NCBI GenBank assembly: GCA_021018815.1
Contig: JAITYX010000146.1
Coordinates: 248,001-312,000 of the forward strand
Source of the DNA: Talinum fruticosum
Taxonomy: Eukaryota; Streptophyta; Magnoliopsida; Caryophyllales; Talinaceae
DNA length: 64,000 nucleotides
Direction of reading: 5' to 3'
Shown here: in pieces, positions 11,741-23,715 of the stretch
Numbering within the stretch: the first letter of the stretch is position 1
Layout of the letters: the number at the start of each line of letters is the position of its first letter
Position numbers and translations under genes: made by a program
The notes under the pieces: model-generated
The model's database searches: none
The model's input: the letters and a program-made list of their open reading frames with translations, nothing else
What the model was told of the DNA's origin: nothing

Positions 11741-14164
11741 TGGCAAATGTGGAAGTTTGCAATCGTAGATTGATGACAATGTTGGAGGTTGGATGAAGAA
11801 GCAAGCGATGGAAACGTATTTATTTATATAAGAAGAAGTAGGAAGGAGAGGGGAAAAGTTTGAAAAGGGTAGAGAAGAATATTCGGCAAGCTGATTAGAT
11901 TCCATAGTAAGAAACCCGTAATGACTGACCTGAATTTAGTAAATCAAGACAAACACCGCATCATCATCAAAACCTAATTAATCTTATCTTTATAATATAA
12001 ACCTTTCAATTTTCTTTTTCCCATCTTAAAATAGAAAGTCCCCGCCAGTTATCCAGCTCATTCCTTTTCAGTTATTGGATTTCCTCTTTTATTACCCCCA
12101 AAAAAATGATTCATGGGCCACCTGTAATTACAACTACCCTTGAAATCTTATTGGATGGGTGAATGTATTTGTTTGAGGTGAAAAAAGTAAAAAGCTTGAT
12201 GTTTTTAGAATTAATGTGTGCACTGATTTAATATCTTGTTGCGTGGCAAACAAACTTTATGTGTCATTCTCTTCTTCTAGATTAGTTTGGAAGATGACAC
12301 CCCCAGTCCTTTCTCCCATTTTTCCTCTCCCCTGTTATGTTATGTTATGTTTTGTTTGAGGAGAGCCAGCGAGAGATAATTTAATTATATTAAAGATTGA
12401 AAAAAAATATGGAAATCCATGAGGTTTGTGTGTGAGAGTGAGACATATGGTGCATATATGTAAGTTTGGTTTTTGGAATGGTGGTTGGCAAGTTTGTGAT
12501 GTCTCCAGAACGATCAACCAAATGGCACTCTCCAATCCAGTCAGCAATGGCCATTACAAAAGTTAGCAGGAAGACCCCAGAGAGAGAGAGACAGAAGACT
12601 CACACACACCAACTCAAGTCCCTCGTACTCAATTACTGACACAAACGTGCAGCTACCCCCACCCCTATTATCTGCCTGCTGCCTAGCCAATAAATCCCCC
12701 CTTTTGTTTATTCTAAAGTTTTGCTTGTTTGTTTTCCCCCTCCCCTCTAAATCTATTGTCATTGATCAAATCCCATGTATGGCAACACCTATTTATAAAT
12801 AAACTATGAATTCTTAGTCTTCTGGTTAAGACTTAGGCCTTAGAATATCATTTCTATATTCAGGTGTCCCTTTCAACATCTGTTAAGAGAGAGGAGAATA
12901 AGAAAAAGAAATCACGTTGACAACAATAGGAGTTCCTAGATAACTGCAATAAAAAACAAGGATATAATTTTACACTGTCAATACATGGACCTTTTTTAGC
13001 AGAGAAGCTCCAAGTGAAAGGTATTCAATTCTGGTAATGTTAGCAGAAGTGCGGAAGGTGTCCAACACACTCACTCATCCCCCTCCCACTTTATGATTGA
13101 TCAAAAGCATAGTACCCGCCCCAGGAGGGGGGTTACAGGCAACCCCTTTCCAGAAAAGATAAACAAGTAAAGATAGCAATAAAACAGCAAAACATGTAAC
13201 TCGAGAATAATGGTTTCAACTTTGATGGGATGGAATAGCACTCACTACACAACCATCGGATTCCTCATCAAGTTATCAAAGAATGATGTAGCTACCACCA
13301 CCACTACAACAAAGCAACAAAACCATGTACTGCTGCTGCTTTGAAACAGACAGCAAAGCATAGCTCAGTTACCAATGAAAAAGGCAGATGAACGCAAAAG
13401 TGCCTTTCAAATTAGTCTATTGCTTGCAGGAGAGGAAAATTATGCTAACTCTACACTGTAGAATTACAAGGGCTTCCCAACATAGATCGTATGCTGTTCT
13501 CATAAAGACACTAAGGTTCCTCGACTATAATCAAACATTACATACACAGCATGTGCAGCCTAACTATACTGATATCAACAACTCAAAAGTTTCCTCAACC
13601 ATAATTGTATATGAGTACCATACTCTTGTCAGCACATCAGCATATATACTGATGTTCACCACCTGAAGGGAAGGGCATTAATATTATACTAAAATTTTCT
13701 ACTGCCCCTTTGTGATAAGGTGATTTGATGCCATAGACAGTAACAATTGTAGCAGTCAATGAGATTCTTTTCTATAAAAAAAATAAATAAATAAAAAGGT
13801 TAAAAGGAGGCTCAAGACACCCAGTGTTTGCAACTTCCAACTCTTTCCACAGTCACCATTTCCAAATCATAATAAACTTCCAACTATTTCTACAGTCACC
13901 GTTCCCAAATCATAATATAGGATTGCGGGAAGCAACAATTTTGTAAGTAATGATGAACCAATTGATCATTTTAACAACTTGCAGGAAAGTTTACAGATAA
14001 ATATCTTGTATCATGAGATGTGAAGAAGCTACAAGAAGGGCGTATAAAATTATTTAACATTAGTACATATCTTGCAAGGATACAATCTAGAAGGTCCTCA
14101 TGGCTTCCCGCACGGTGAAGATAAACTATAGCTGTCATGGACAACTTATTGATGGCGGGCTTGA
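11741..14164. other. Spacer between GDPD and DCI genes
   Basis: The GDPD 5' UTR and promoter occupy the left side, and the DCI1 3' UTR is probably the last few hundred bases. The middle (about 12300-12760) has GA/CT-rich leader-like sequence but no convincing coding frame, and nothing in 12760-14160 resembles a protein domain. A long pyrimidine-poor stretch from 13000 to 13700 contains several short frames without recognisable similarity. Confidence 0.45.
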
Positions 14165-15208
14165 TCAAAGCTTTGCAAAAAGTGGATTTCTTTTCTGGAA
14201 ATAGGCGGACATTGCCTCTTTTAGATCATCCGAAACAAGCATGGCAGAATTCCAAGTAGCCACATAGTCCAAGCCTTGTTCCAAGCTGAGGTCCCTGCTT
14301 CTAAGCAGCACAGCTTTAGTCCCAGCCACTGCTAGAGGTGATTTCTTTGCAATATCTGTCAATAAACATTTCCTTTGAAATCAGAATACAACCAGTATAA
14401 TGTTTCGAACTGTTCTTCAGATAGGGACCTAAGAATGTCTAGTCACTAATGCCAAGGCCTCAACAAAACAAGTCACTGAGAAGAGGGTGGATCATAAATC
14501 ACAAATCATAAATCATAGATAGTTAGATACACGATGCACGACCAAACTTAACAAGATTGAAGCAGGTTTACCGTGGGCAACAAATGCGACAAAGTCATCC
14601 AAAGCAACTTTGGAGCCAAAAATCCGAGAGACGAGACCCATTTCCTTGGCCTCCGAAGCGGGGAACCTGCGAGCCGTGAGGGCCAGCTCCATGGCGTTCC
14701 CGTAGCCCACAATCGCAGGAAGCCTCTGGAGCGTTCCCAGATCGGCGGTGATGCCCAAATCGACCTCCTTGACGGAGAAGAAGGCGTCCTCGGTGGAGTA
14801 CCTTATGTCACAGGCAGTCACGATATCAACCGCTCCCCCGATACAAGCGCCGTGGATGCTGGCAATCACCGGTTTCCGGCACTCCTCCAAGGCCGTCACC
14901 GCCGCCTGGAGGTACTTGATCTCTCTCCTGAGGCGCTCGCCGGAGCGGCCGCGATCGGAGGATTGCGTCTGGTTTTGGATGGTGGAAAGGGCGTTAAGAT
15001 CGATGCCGGAGCAGAAGTGTTGTCCAGCACCGGCGAGGATGATTACGTTGACTTTAGGGTTGAGATCGAGGCATCTGAGGGCTTTGGGGAACTCGTCGAA
15101 GAATTCAGTGGAAAGGGCGTTGCGTTGAGAGGGGCGGTTGAGATAGAGGTAGAAGACTGGGGAAGCGGCCTCTTTTTGCTGGATTTTTAGGGTTTTGTAT
15201 TCCTCCAT
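14165..15208 (-). CDS. DCI1: Delta(3,5),delta(2,4)-dienoyl-CoA isomerase, peroxisomal
   Basis: Enoyl-CoA hydratase/isomerase-family enzyme that converts 3,5-dienoyl-CoA to 2,4-dienoyl-CoA, needed for peroxisomal beta-oxidation of unsaturated fatty acids with odd-position double bonds. Two exons, 15208-14572 and 14355-14165, join in phase to give 275 aa, close to the Arabidopsis length. Crotonase-fold marks are clear: NRPSQRNALS, GAGQHFCSGIDL (first oxyanion-hole region), IASIHGACIGGAVD (second). KEVDLGITADLGTLQRLP carries the Glu and Asp that act as acid/base pair in the mammalian enzyme. The last three residues, A-K-L, are a plant PTS1 peroxisomal signal. The intron has canonical ends (CACG|GTAAAC, TGACAG|ATATTG). 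No frameshift is seen. The large open frame on the opposite strand of exon 1 is a shadow. Confidence 0.95.
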
Positions 15209-16200
15209 CTGTCAGAGAAACAAAGGGTTGGAGATGAGGGATTCAAAATCAAGCGGAAGAAGAGTGGGGAAGCTATTGCCAAACAAACACCGTCTGTCGG
15301 TTGGATTATAGTCGTAGTAGTAACGGTTTCACAATTATTTATGACTTCAAGTACCACACTTCTGCGTATGGTACTTATTTTTATGTGATAATTACCTCCT
15401 AATTACAAATTATATTCGTTCGATGCTTTGATTATTGTAAGGTGTGCCACAACTTGTTAATATTTCATACAATATAGTCCTCCCTCTCTCTCTCATCGTG
15501 TCAATAAAGACATAACTACGTGAATCAATAACAATAAATAAGCATAGCTCGCATATCAGTTAATAAGCATAGCTCGCATATCGTTACTGATGTCAGAAAA
15601 ATTATAATTAATTAAAATGACATGTAGAGTAAAACTGAAGGAATAACATTTAGCACTTACCGACCACTACCTCCCCCCAAAAAAAGAAAAAGAAAAAGAA
15701 CAAGAACCCCAGTTCCAAAACTCTCTCCCAACTTCAGATGTATACTATACTATAGCCCACTAAAAGATTAGCCAAAGAAGGAAACAAGAAAGCAAATGAT
15801 GACTGACTAAAGATACAATATATAAACATTGCAACATCTATCTTCCATACAGAAATGTTTTGACAATTAGCCAATTGTGCTTCTTCTATGCAAAACAAAA
15901 CCCCTCCCCCTTTTTTCTTTTTCTTCTGCAAACAGACCCATCTGCTTCTGTCTTTGTATCTGCCATTTTTGAAGATGGGGAACAAAACTAGTTTCAAATA
16001 AACATATGGGCATAATGGTCCTCCACACAAAGCCTCTCAACAGATTTTCCAAACAAAATATTAAGGACAAAAAGGAAAGAAAGGGCGCAGGATGACCTGC
16101 CCCATGCAGTTCTTCACTTCTTTGCCTCTTGCGCAACCGACTCCAAAGAGCATATAGCTAGAACTGCTCACCGCTGTACAAGCAAGGACTCAATCAGCCA
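15209..16200. other. Spacer between DCI1 and PBS1 genes
   Basis: Contains the DCI1 5' UTR and promoter on the left and the PBS1 3' UTR on the right. A tandem duplication of about 24 bp (core AATAAGCATAGCTCGCATAT) sits at 15536-15584. No coding potential is recognised. Confidence 0.5.
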
Positions 16201-19200
16201 TCACTGTGTTCCATCACAAGTTCCCTGAGTGCTTTGCCTTCGTTTCTCACGCCAATTTTCTCCCCACATCTTAGCCTCAGCAACGGCTCTTTCCCTTTCC
16301 AGATCCCGGTTTAACATCCTCACGGTCTCTTTTGGGGAGTCGTCTCTTTCAGACCCGCCTTCTGGATCCAAAGTCTGCCGCCTCTTTTCTCGCCAATTCT
16401 CCCCCACATTTTAGCCTCCGCAACAGCACGTTCTCTGTCTAAATCCCTATGCAACATTCTGGCTGTCTCTCTGGGAGAATCCTCTTTCTCCGAGCCTTCC
16501 AAGTCCCATTTCCGCCCTGACCCTCCCACTCCCACATCTTCCACTCTGCTAATCTTCCCACCCCCATCGTCTCTGTTTCTCCGATCATCTTTTGCATTTG
16601 GATCGTATGCCTGGTTTGCGAGATAAGAGAGGGCAGTCACAACATCCCCAATGAGAGGACGGGCAGCTGCATTCTCTTGTATACACATGGACGCAACTGC
16701 CAGAGCTTGGTATAGACCTCGCGTTGGAAACCGACCTTGCAGCCGAGGATCTGCCAACTTTACAAATTTACGCCTGTCATTGAACAATGGTCGTGCCTGC
16801 ACATCAAAGGAGGTACTCAAGTTTATCAGCATGAAATTGGAAGCTCCAAAATAGATTAGTATATGCTGATATTTCTGCGCAAGCCCCAGAAGCTAATCTC
16901 AGAACAAGCATCTTACCCATGCTACAAGGTTCTGCTCTCCATGAGGCCGGGTGCTGTCAATGGCTCGACGCCCAGTTATCAACTCCAAGAAAACCACCCC
17001 AAAACTATATACATCTGATTTGACAGTCAATTGTCCTGTCATAGCATATTCAGGAGCGCAATAGCCATAAGTTCCCATTACCCTTGTAGAAACATGTGAC
17101 TTGTCGCCCGTGGGCCCAAGTTTTGCAAGCCCAAAATCAGAAAGCTTTGGATGATATCCTTCATCAAGGAGGATGTTGGATGACTTGAAATCTCTATAGA
17201 TTACTGGAGGGTTTGCTTTATCATGCAAATACTCCAAACCTCTAGCAGCACCAGCCGCAATTTTCATCCTTGTATTCCAGTCTAGTGGCTCCCTATCAGG
17301 TGGAAGGTCTAAAAGAAAAAAAGCGAACTCTCAGTCAAAAAAATAATATCAAATCTGATCAAAAGAGGCATAGCGGAAGGAATACCACAAAAAATGGCAA
17401 ATCACTGATCTTAAGATTATGTGTGAATGACGATGGGAGATTCTCGTACTTATCTTAAGATCAGTGAGACACTCTGATCATGCAGTGAAATTGAATCTGG
17501 CATAACTAACTCTAATATAGCAAACTTACATATTATTGCATCAGAGGCTACAGCTGATTCAACCAACTTAACCAAACCCTAGCATTAGGCACATTACCAT
17601 CTAACAAGAGTGTTTTCCATTCATAGACTACAACTGACAGTTTACCCATATGCATTAAGATATTAGGCACATTGATTATAGATCCCTTCATTTCTCACCA
17701 AGATGGCACTTACATAATAGATAATTAATCCTGTAAAGATAATAGTGAAAATAACCGGACCATCATTCTTGATTCCAACTTCCATTTTTGTTCATCTTTT
17801 GTTATCATAGCACTTAAAATGACAGTTTTTAGTCAGCAGCCAAAATTTACTGCATAGCTACACTGTTTCATAATTCTGCAGTGCTCAATATAGTGAAAAC
17901 ATGTTTGTTGAGGGTTTAATCACTAAGCACAACAGCAGAATCTCTCAACTAGCCAGGTCAACCTATCAGACTGAATCAATCATATTTGATAATTCATAGT
18001 AGAAGTTGAAAAGCTGATAAGAATAATAATAGTAATAATAATATGCTAAAAGAAACAACATCGTGCAAGAAAAAGGGAGAGATGAAAACTCCATAGAATG
18101 AAAAATGTTACCAAGGAGATGATCCTCCAATGATCCCAGTGCCATGTATTCATATACAAGCAATCGCTGGTCACCATCAGCACAGTACCCAATCAGATTC
18201 ACTAAATTGGGATGATGCAAAAGGCTGAGCATAAGAACCTCTACTAAGAATTCTCTGTTCCCCTGAAGACCATTTCTGTCCAACTGCTTAACAGCAACAA
18301 CCTGCAAGGAACAAATAGCTTTATCTGTACTTAAATGATGCTGAACAAGAAACTATATGCAAACTCGACCAATCGAAATCACTGCCCGAAAACCCAAATT
18401 GTAATCTTATGCAATTCCACGACAAGGTAACAATGGACCTGATAGACAATCATGTCAACAGACAAGAATCAGGCAAATACAAAGTCTAACAGAGTTCAGC
18501 GTATAACTTGTTAAACGTGGGTAGCTGGGTAGGTTTTCCTATAGGACATGGCAAATTTACAACTCACACATCCCCGGCATATATAGTAGAACTTGCTAAG
18601 GCTTCTTACTCCTAAAATACATAAGATTTTTAGCAACACACTATGCTTCACATTTAAGATCCACTGTAATAGAAATAAAACCATTACCTTGGAGCAGGGA
18701 TAGTGCATTAGATAAGAATGATGAAGTGGTAAGAACCTACCTGTCCATTCTCTAGACGCCCTTTATAGACACGCCCAAATCCTCCTTCCCCAAGAAAGCA
18801 TTCATCCCTGAAGTTCTGTGTTGCAGCTGCAAGCTCACGGAAAGTGAATGTGTGGGCAGAGATATTGCCATCAGGTAAAATCTTAGGAGCTGAAGATTCT
18901 CGCCTAAGCCCAACATCATTTCTCATTTTCTGCCTGTCAGCTCCTGCAAGTTCCATAAAATAAATCAAAAGGGAGGATCATTAATCCCTGAAAGCAATGC
19001 GCACAGTTCCTTTCTGGACATAAAGAATCCACTAAACCACTAATTTAGAAGAGAAAGAATTGGTCCTTTCACCGGAGTAATTTTATTGAGGAGGCACCAG
19101 AATTCATAGATACCTTATTTACTCTCGATTGAGCAAGACGTAATAAAATTGGGAAAAAGAATTAACTTTACTAAATCAAGCAAAGATGCCCACTAATTGA

Positions 19201-19671
19201 AACAAAGCCCGGAGTCTACGCACTTGCAATAATCTACACAGTCCAAAAATATTGATGATTTGATTCACCAAACCAAACACCAAATTACACAAAAGGATTT
19301 CAATCACTTTGTGATCTTATTCTATTAGTAGAAAGAGAATTAAAGTCTCCACTATATCACCAAAGAAACCCTAAAGTCTGTGTGCTTCAACCAATCTCAA
19401 ACACTAGAAATGAAATAATATAGCAATCTCTATCAAAATCAGCATTCATAAACTCAATTAAGAAACCCAAATTACAAAATTATAAAAAAGAATCGGGATC
19501 AGATCAATCCGCGAAATAATGAGACAGTTGGGATTGAACAAACTTACCAGAAGATAACTTAGAGATGTTGGAGTTAGAAGTTGGAGGGGCATCTTTGCGA
19601 TCACCTCTCTCCTTGGAAGAGGGATTCAATCTCTCTTCCTCTTTGGATTCAAAACAAGAGAAGCAACCCAT
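16201..19671 (-). CDS. PBS1: PBS1-type receptor-like cytoplasmic kinase (RLCK VII)
   Basis: Plasma-membrane-associated Ser/Thr kinase of immune signalling; in Arabidopsis PBS1 is the protease decoy guarded by RPS5. Exons: 19671-19548, 18943-18741, 18301-18112, 17308-16917, 16796-16201. The start [10 protein letters not shown] gives Gly2 for N-myristoylation and Cys3/Cys6 for palmitoylation. Kinase marks (numbered with the frame repaired): [12 protein letters not shown]-loop, VAVK Lys114, YRDFKSSN Asp212, DFG Asp230, [11 protein letters not shown] activation loop. GDKSHVSTR (240-248) is the AvrPphB-type cleavage motif. The five-residue position that is SEMPH in Arabidopsis reads STRPH (291-295). 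The C-terminal tail carries the [28 protein letters not shown] block twice in tandem. A G-run at 16401-16405 is one base short between the two copies; with it the protein is about 501 aa against 456 in Arabidopsis. All introns are GT..AG and in phase. Confidence 0.95.
16230..16505 (-). repeat. Tandem duplication of the PBS1 C-terminal tail (two units)
   Basis: Two units of about 141 bp (47 codons) in exon 5 each encode D-S-P-x-E-T-x-R-M-L-x-R-D-L-x-[12 protein letters not shown] and NWREKRRQ. Unit 1 is about 16371-16505 and unit 2 about 16230-16365. The DNA copies are clearly diverged by eye (synonymous and a few conservative changes), so the duplication is not recent. The one-base deficit at 16401-16405 falls in unit 1. 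Confidence 0.85.
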
Positions 19672-22600
19672 ATCCTGATCAGGGAAAAAACCTCCCTTCG
19701 ATTCCCGATTCACTGGCGCACTAAACAACACCTGGAAGACTCGACTTGAATCGATGAACAATAATTAGAAAAGAAGAGAGAGACACATCAAGGAGTCTCC
19801 GGCACCACGTTATTTACAGAAAGGGGCATCGAAATTTGATGGGCAAATCCTCAAAGTCGCTTAGTATGAGTAGATGGGATCGGAGTTATGAAAATAAACG
19901 CAGCCCTTGGTGGAAAGAGAAGGGATAGAAGAGAAAGGCAACAAAGAAAGAGGGAGAGAGAGAATGAGACAGATGAATAAGAATAGGAAAGCGTGTGGTA
20001 TCTTTGCTTTTGATGAGGGAGGAGGAGGAGGAGGAGCAGAAGCGAATGAAAGGGAGCTGAAAATGGTTGGACTTTGTAGGCTTTGAAGGAAGGAAGGGTG
20101 GATTTTAACGTGAGAAATTTTGCGAGTAAATAAATGGGGTTTATATGAGGGGTGAGATTACCAAAAATTCAATCCCAAATCAGAAAACCTTGAACCACTC
20201 TCAGCGCCTCACTTTGACCAACAGTAGACTCACCCTCCCCTCCTTCATTCCAATTCCAACTATATCTGGAGAAATAGTAAGCAAAATAAGGGGGCTTTTT
20301 ATTAATTTTAGATTTATGGATTCGGGGTTATGTAAAAAAATTCACACATATTTTCCATTACACTTTTGCATCTATTTTTTAAAATTGAATTAATACTATA
20401 AAATTATCAAAATAATTTTTATACGTTGAATGTAGAGTCATTGATAAAATTTTATTTGTGATGAAGATAATTTATTATCGTGGATAGTATTCCATATAAA
20501 CATTATCTAGAATAGAAACATAGATATTGTGTAAATATATAGAAAATTGGAATAAATTATAATAAGATGGTGTGGTATTGAAAAACAGAAAAAGAATGAA
20601 ATATTGGTTGGGTTGTGTGAAAGAATGAATACAAAGGTAGGCGTGGGTTGAATGTGGATACGTAACGTATTATATGGCAATGGCAGGATGAGCGGATTAT
20701 GCAATGCAATGTTGATTTTGATTATTATCACTAATTAATAAAATCATTAGAACCACTTGATCACCGCCATTTCACACATTTAAAAGTTGAGACAATTAAT
20801 TAATACCATATATAATCTCTAACTTAGCCCCGCCCATTTTAGTATACTTAGTGCGGGTTCGTGCTATGTACGGAGCAATGCTTGTACAATGCATAACTTA
20901 CGAAATTATTGAAATTATGGAACGATATTGTACTTGTGAGTTTCTTTTTCTCGATCATTTGATTTTATTGAATGGTTTCACTTTCAACTGCATTCTTCTA
21001 TATGTTATCCTCTCATAGAGAAAACGCTTTTGTAACTCATCAAAGTTATCAGAATCCAACACATAAAATCATTAGAGCCCAACACACATTCATGTTCCAA
21101 TCATTCCAAATTTCAAAAGAATAAATAAAAAATCTAAAATAATAAATAAAAAAGAATGTTAAAAAATATCATCAAGGTTTTAAGATTACACTCGTGATTT
21201 GGAAAATTAAGAAACCATGTCCCTCTAAGAGTCAAACAATTTAAACAATCCAAACTCATACAATTATAGAAATAGTGACAATATGTTTGGGTATTAAAAG
21301 GTAAATATTAGTAGGAAAAGGAATAATATATGATTGGTAGATATTGAGTTAAACGACCTATATATAACAATAAATATCATTATGTCACAAATTAATATTA
21401 TAACACAAAGTACATCAAATTAATAAAAGAATATCAAACTTATAACTCATAACCCTCTACAAAGTCAATACTAATTTAACTTAATTGACGCCTAGATAAA
21501 TAATTATATACAACCAATCTACTAAAACATCATTGACCAAAATATTACACGAACTCTTAAAAACTATATATATACCCATAATGGGATCTATTTATTTTAA
21601 AATTATAAGGTGAATATAATGATTTATCCATTCTTACTTACCTCTCGCACACATAGATAATTAAACATATAATAACTACTTATATTGAGATTAATAATGA
21701 AAAATATTGTAATGATAGAAGTGATCCAAATATATTTAACAATAATAGGTAATTTGTATCATAATAAAGGGCATGATAGGTCAATTCGCGGCGCAGGGTA
21801 ATAAAATCATTTGTGTCTCGTACTTATATTGAAAATTGATCACGATTTTAGTAGTGAATCAATGGGGCAAAAATATTGATACAATTGAGATTTTATAAAT
21901 ACATATTTTACTCGATTAACAACCAATTGCTTCCCTCGAAACACAACTCTTCCTCTCAATTAGTTAACATAATAAGAGTAACATAAAGTTCTATTTCAAG
22001 ATGACAGGGAGGTTTGATGGAAACTATTCATCTTTTAATAATTTAGAAAACTTACAATAGTAAAAGATATGATTTAAATATGTTTGTCAATAATAAGTCA
22101 CAAATAGACATGTTACGAAGAAACTAAAATAAATTATATTTGTAACAAAAAAAAAATGATTTGTATGTTGTGCAAAAATTTGGAGACAAATGAATTTATT
22201 CGAAGTCCTATGGGCTTAATAAAATTTGGCATATTAAATTTGTAATCCTTTAAACATAACACAAATTACGAACTTAAAGTCCACAAATTCGAACTGAAGC
22301 AATATAATTTCTAACATATTTGAATCATAGCTTTCTATCTTATAGGTATTTTTAATTACTAATATCAAGTATATATGTAGTTGTTATATTTTTATTACAT
22401 TAATTTATGATTTCTTAAAGTTTATTAAATCATTACGTACATAGGATGAATGTAATAACCAAATTGCTTCCTCGAGATAGTTAAATATTTAAACATTATT
22501 TTTATAATATGTTCCTGTTGATTTTAACTTTAAAAATTCTTATAATAAATATATTTTGAACTAATACAATTTTATGGCACCCAGTCAAAAAACACTATCA

Positions 22601-22930
22601 ATAATGAAAAATTAATAATGTTAGACAAAATTATTATATTTCAGGCCCAAAATAATATTGCGTATTAATATACATAAAAATAAATGAGATCTAATATACA
22701 ATCCAAACCCTAAATAAATAAATACATAACTATATATATTAATTTTATTTTATGTCTTCATATATTTTAATTTTTAAATTACTTTTCTCTTCGTTTTTGT
22801 TATTTTTTAGTCGAGTTTGTTAAAGGTTAGAATAAAATTAGTCTTCTTCGGTTAATTTTATTTTTATATTATTATAGGGTTTAGTTAGAGTCTTAATCTG
22901 TTAGTATTAATTTTCTTAGTTTTTATAACT

Positions 22931-23640
22931 GATTTGATAATTTTTTAGATTTTTTTCTAATTAGGTTAAAGCAAATCTTTAATTTAATAAATTTATAAAT
23001 TTAGTTTTTTCATTTTGATTTTAGGTGTTTAGGATATATTCAGGTCCAAAAATAATTTTAATATTTTGGTAATTTAATTATTTATTTTGTCATTTATTTA
23101 TTGCAGTTTATTATTTGTTTTACTTTCTGTTTAAGATTATATTTTTATTTTATTATTTTTAATTCTATTTAATTTTTCTGGAAAATTATAAAAAATATTT
23201 TTGGGTTTTAGGTTACTTTTATATTTTTTCAGATTTTTGATTTAATTTATTATATAATTTTGTATATTTGTTGTTTATTAATTTTCTACTTAGTTTTGTT
23301 TTTATTTTCTGTTTTATATTTTTATGAATTAATTAGGATGATTAATTATTATTTAATTTTTATATTAAGATTAGAATAATTTTATAATATATAATTGATT
23401 TGATAATTTTTCAGACTTATTTACTAATTTAGGTTAAAGCATGTTTTTAATTTAATAAATTTAATAAATTTAGTTTTATTCTTTTTTATTTTAGGTTTTT
23501 AGACTATTAGGTCTAGAAAATAGTTTTAATATTTTGGTAATTTAATTATTTATTTTCGTATTTATTTAGTGCATTTTATTATTTGTTTAAGATTATGTTT
23601 TTATTTTATTTTTTTAATTTTGTTTAATTTTTCTAAAAAT
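22931..23640. repeat. Diverged direct duplication of an AT-rich segment
   Basis: Copy 1 (about 22931-23183) and copy 2 (about 23397-23640) share ordered blocks: TTTGATAATTTTT, AGGTTAAAGCA, TTTAATTTAATAAATTT, TTTTAATATTTTGGTAATTT, and GTTTAAGATTAT. The offset is about 466 bp. Small indels and substitutions separate the copies. No protein is encoded. Confidence 0.7.
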
Positions 23641-23664
23641 TTTATATATATATATATATATATA

Positions 23665-23715
<51 letters not shown>
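23641..23715. repeat. (TA)n followed by (TTA)n microsatellite
   Basis: About 24 bp of TA units run directly into about 48 bp of TTA units at the right end of the second copy of the AT-rich duplication. Confidence 0.95.

Noticed and set aside
14573..15190. 205-codon plus-strand open frame
   Set aside because: It is antisense to the well-conserved DCI1 exon 1 and shows no domain; an open frame opposite a GC-rich coding exon is expected by chance.
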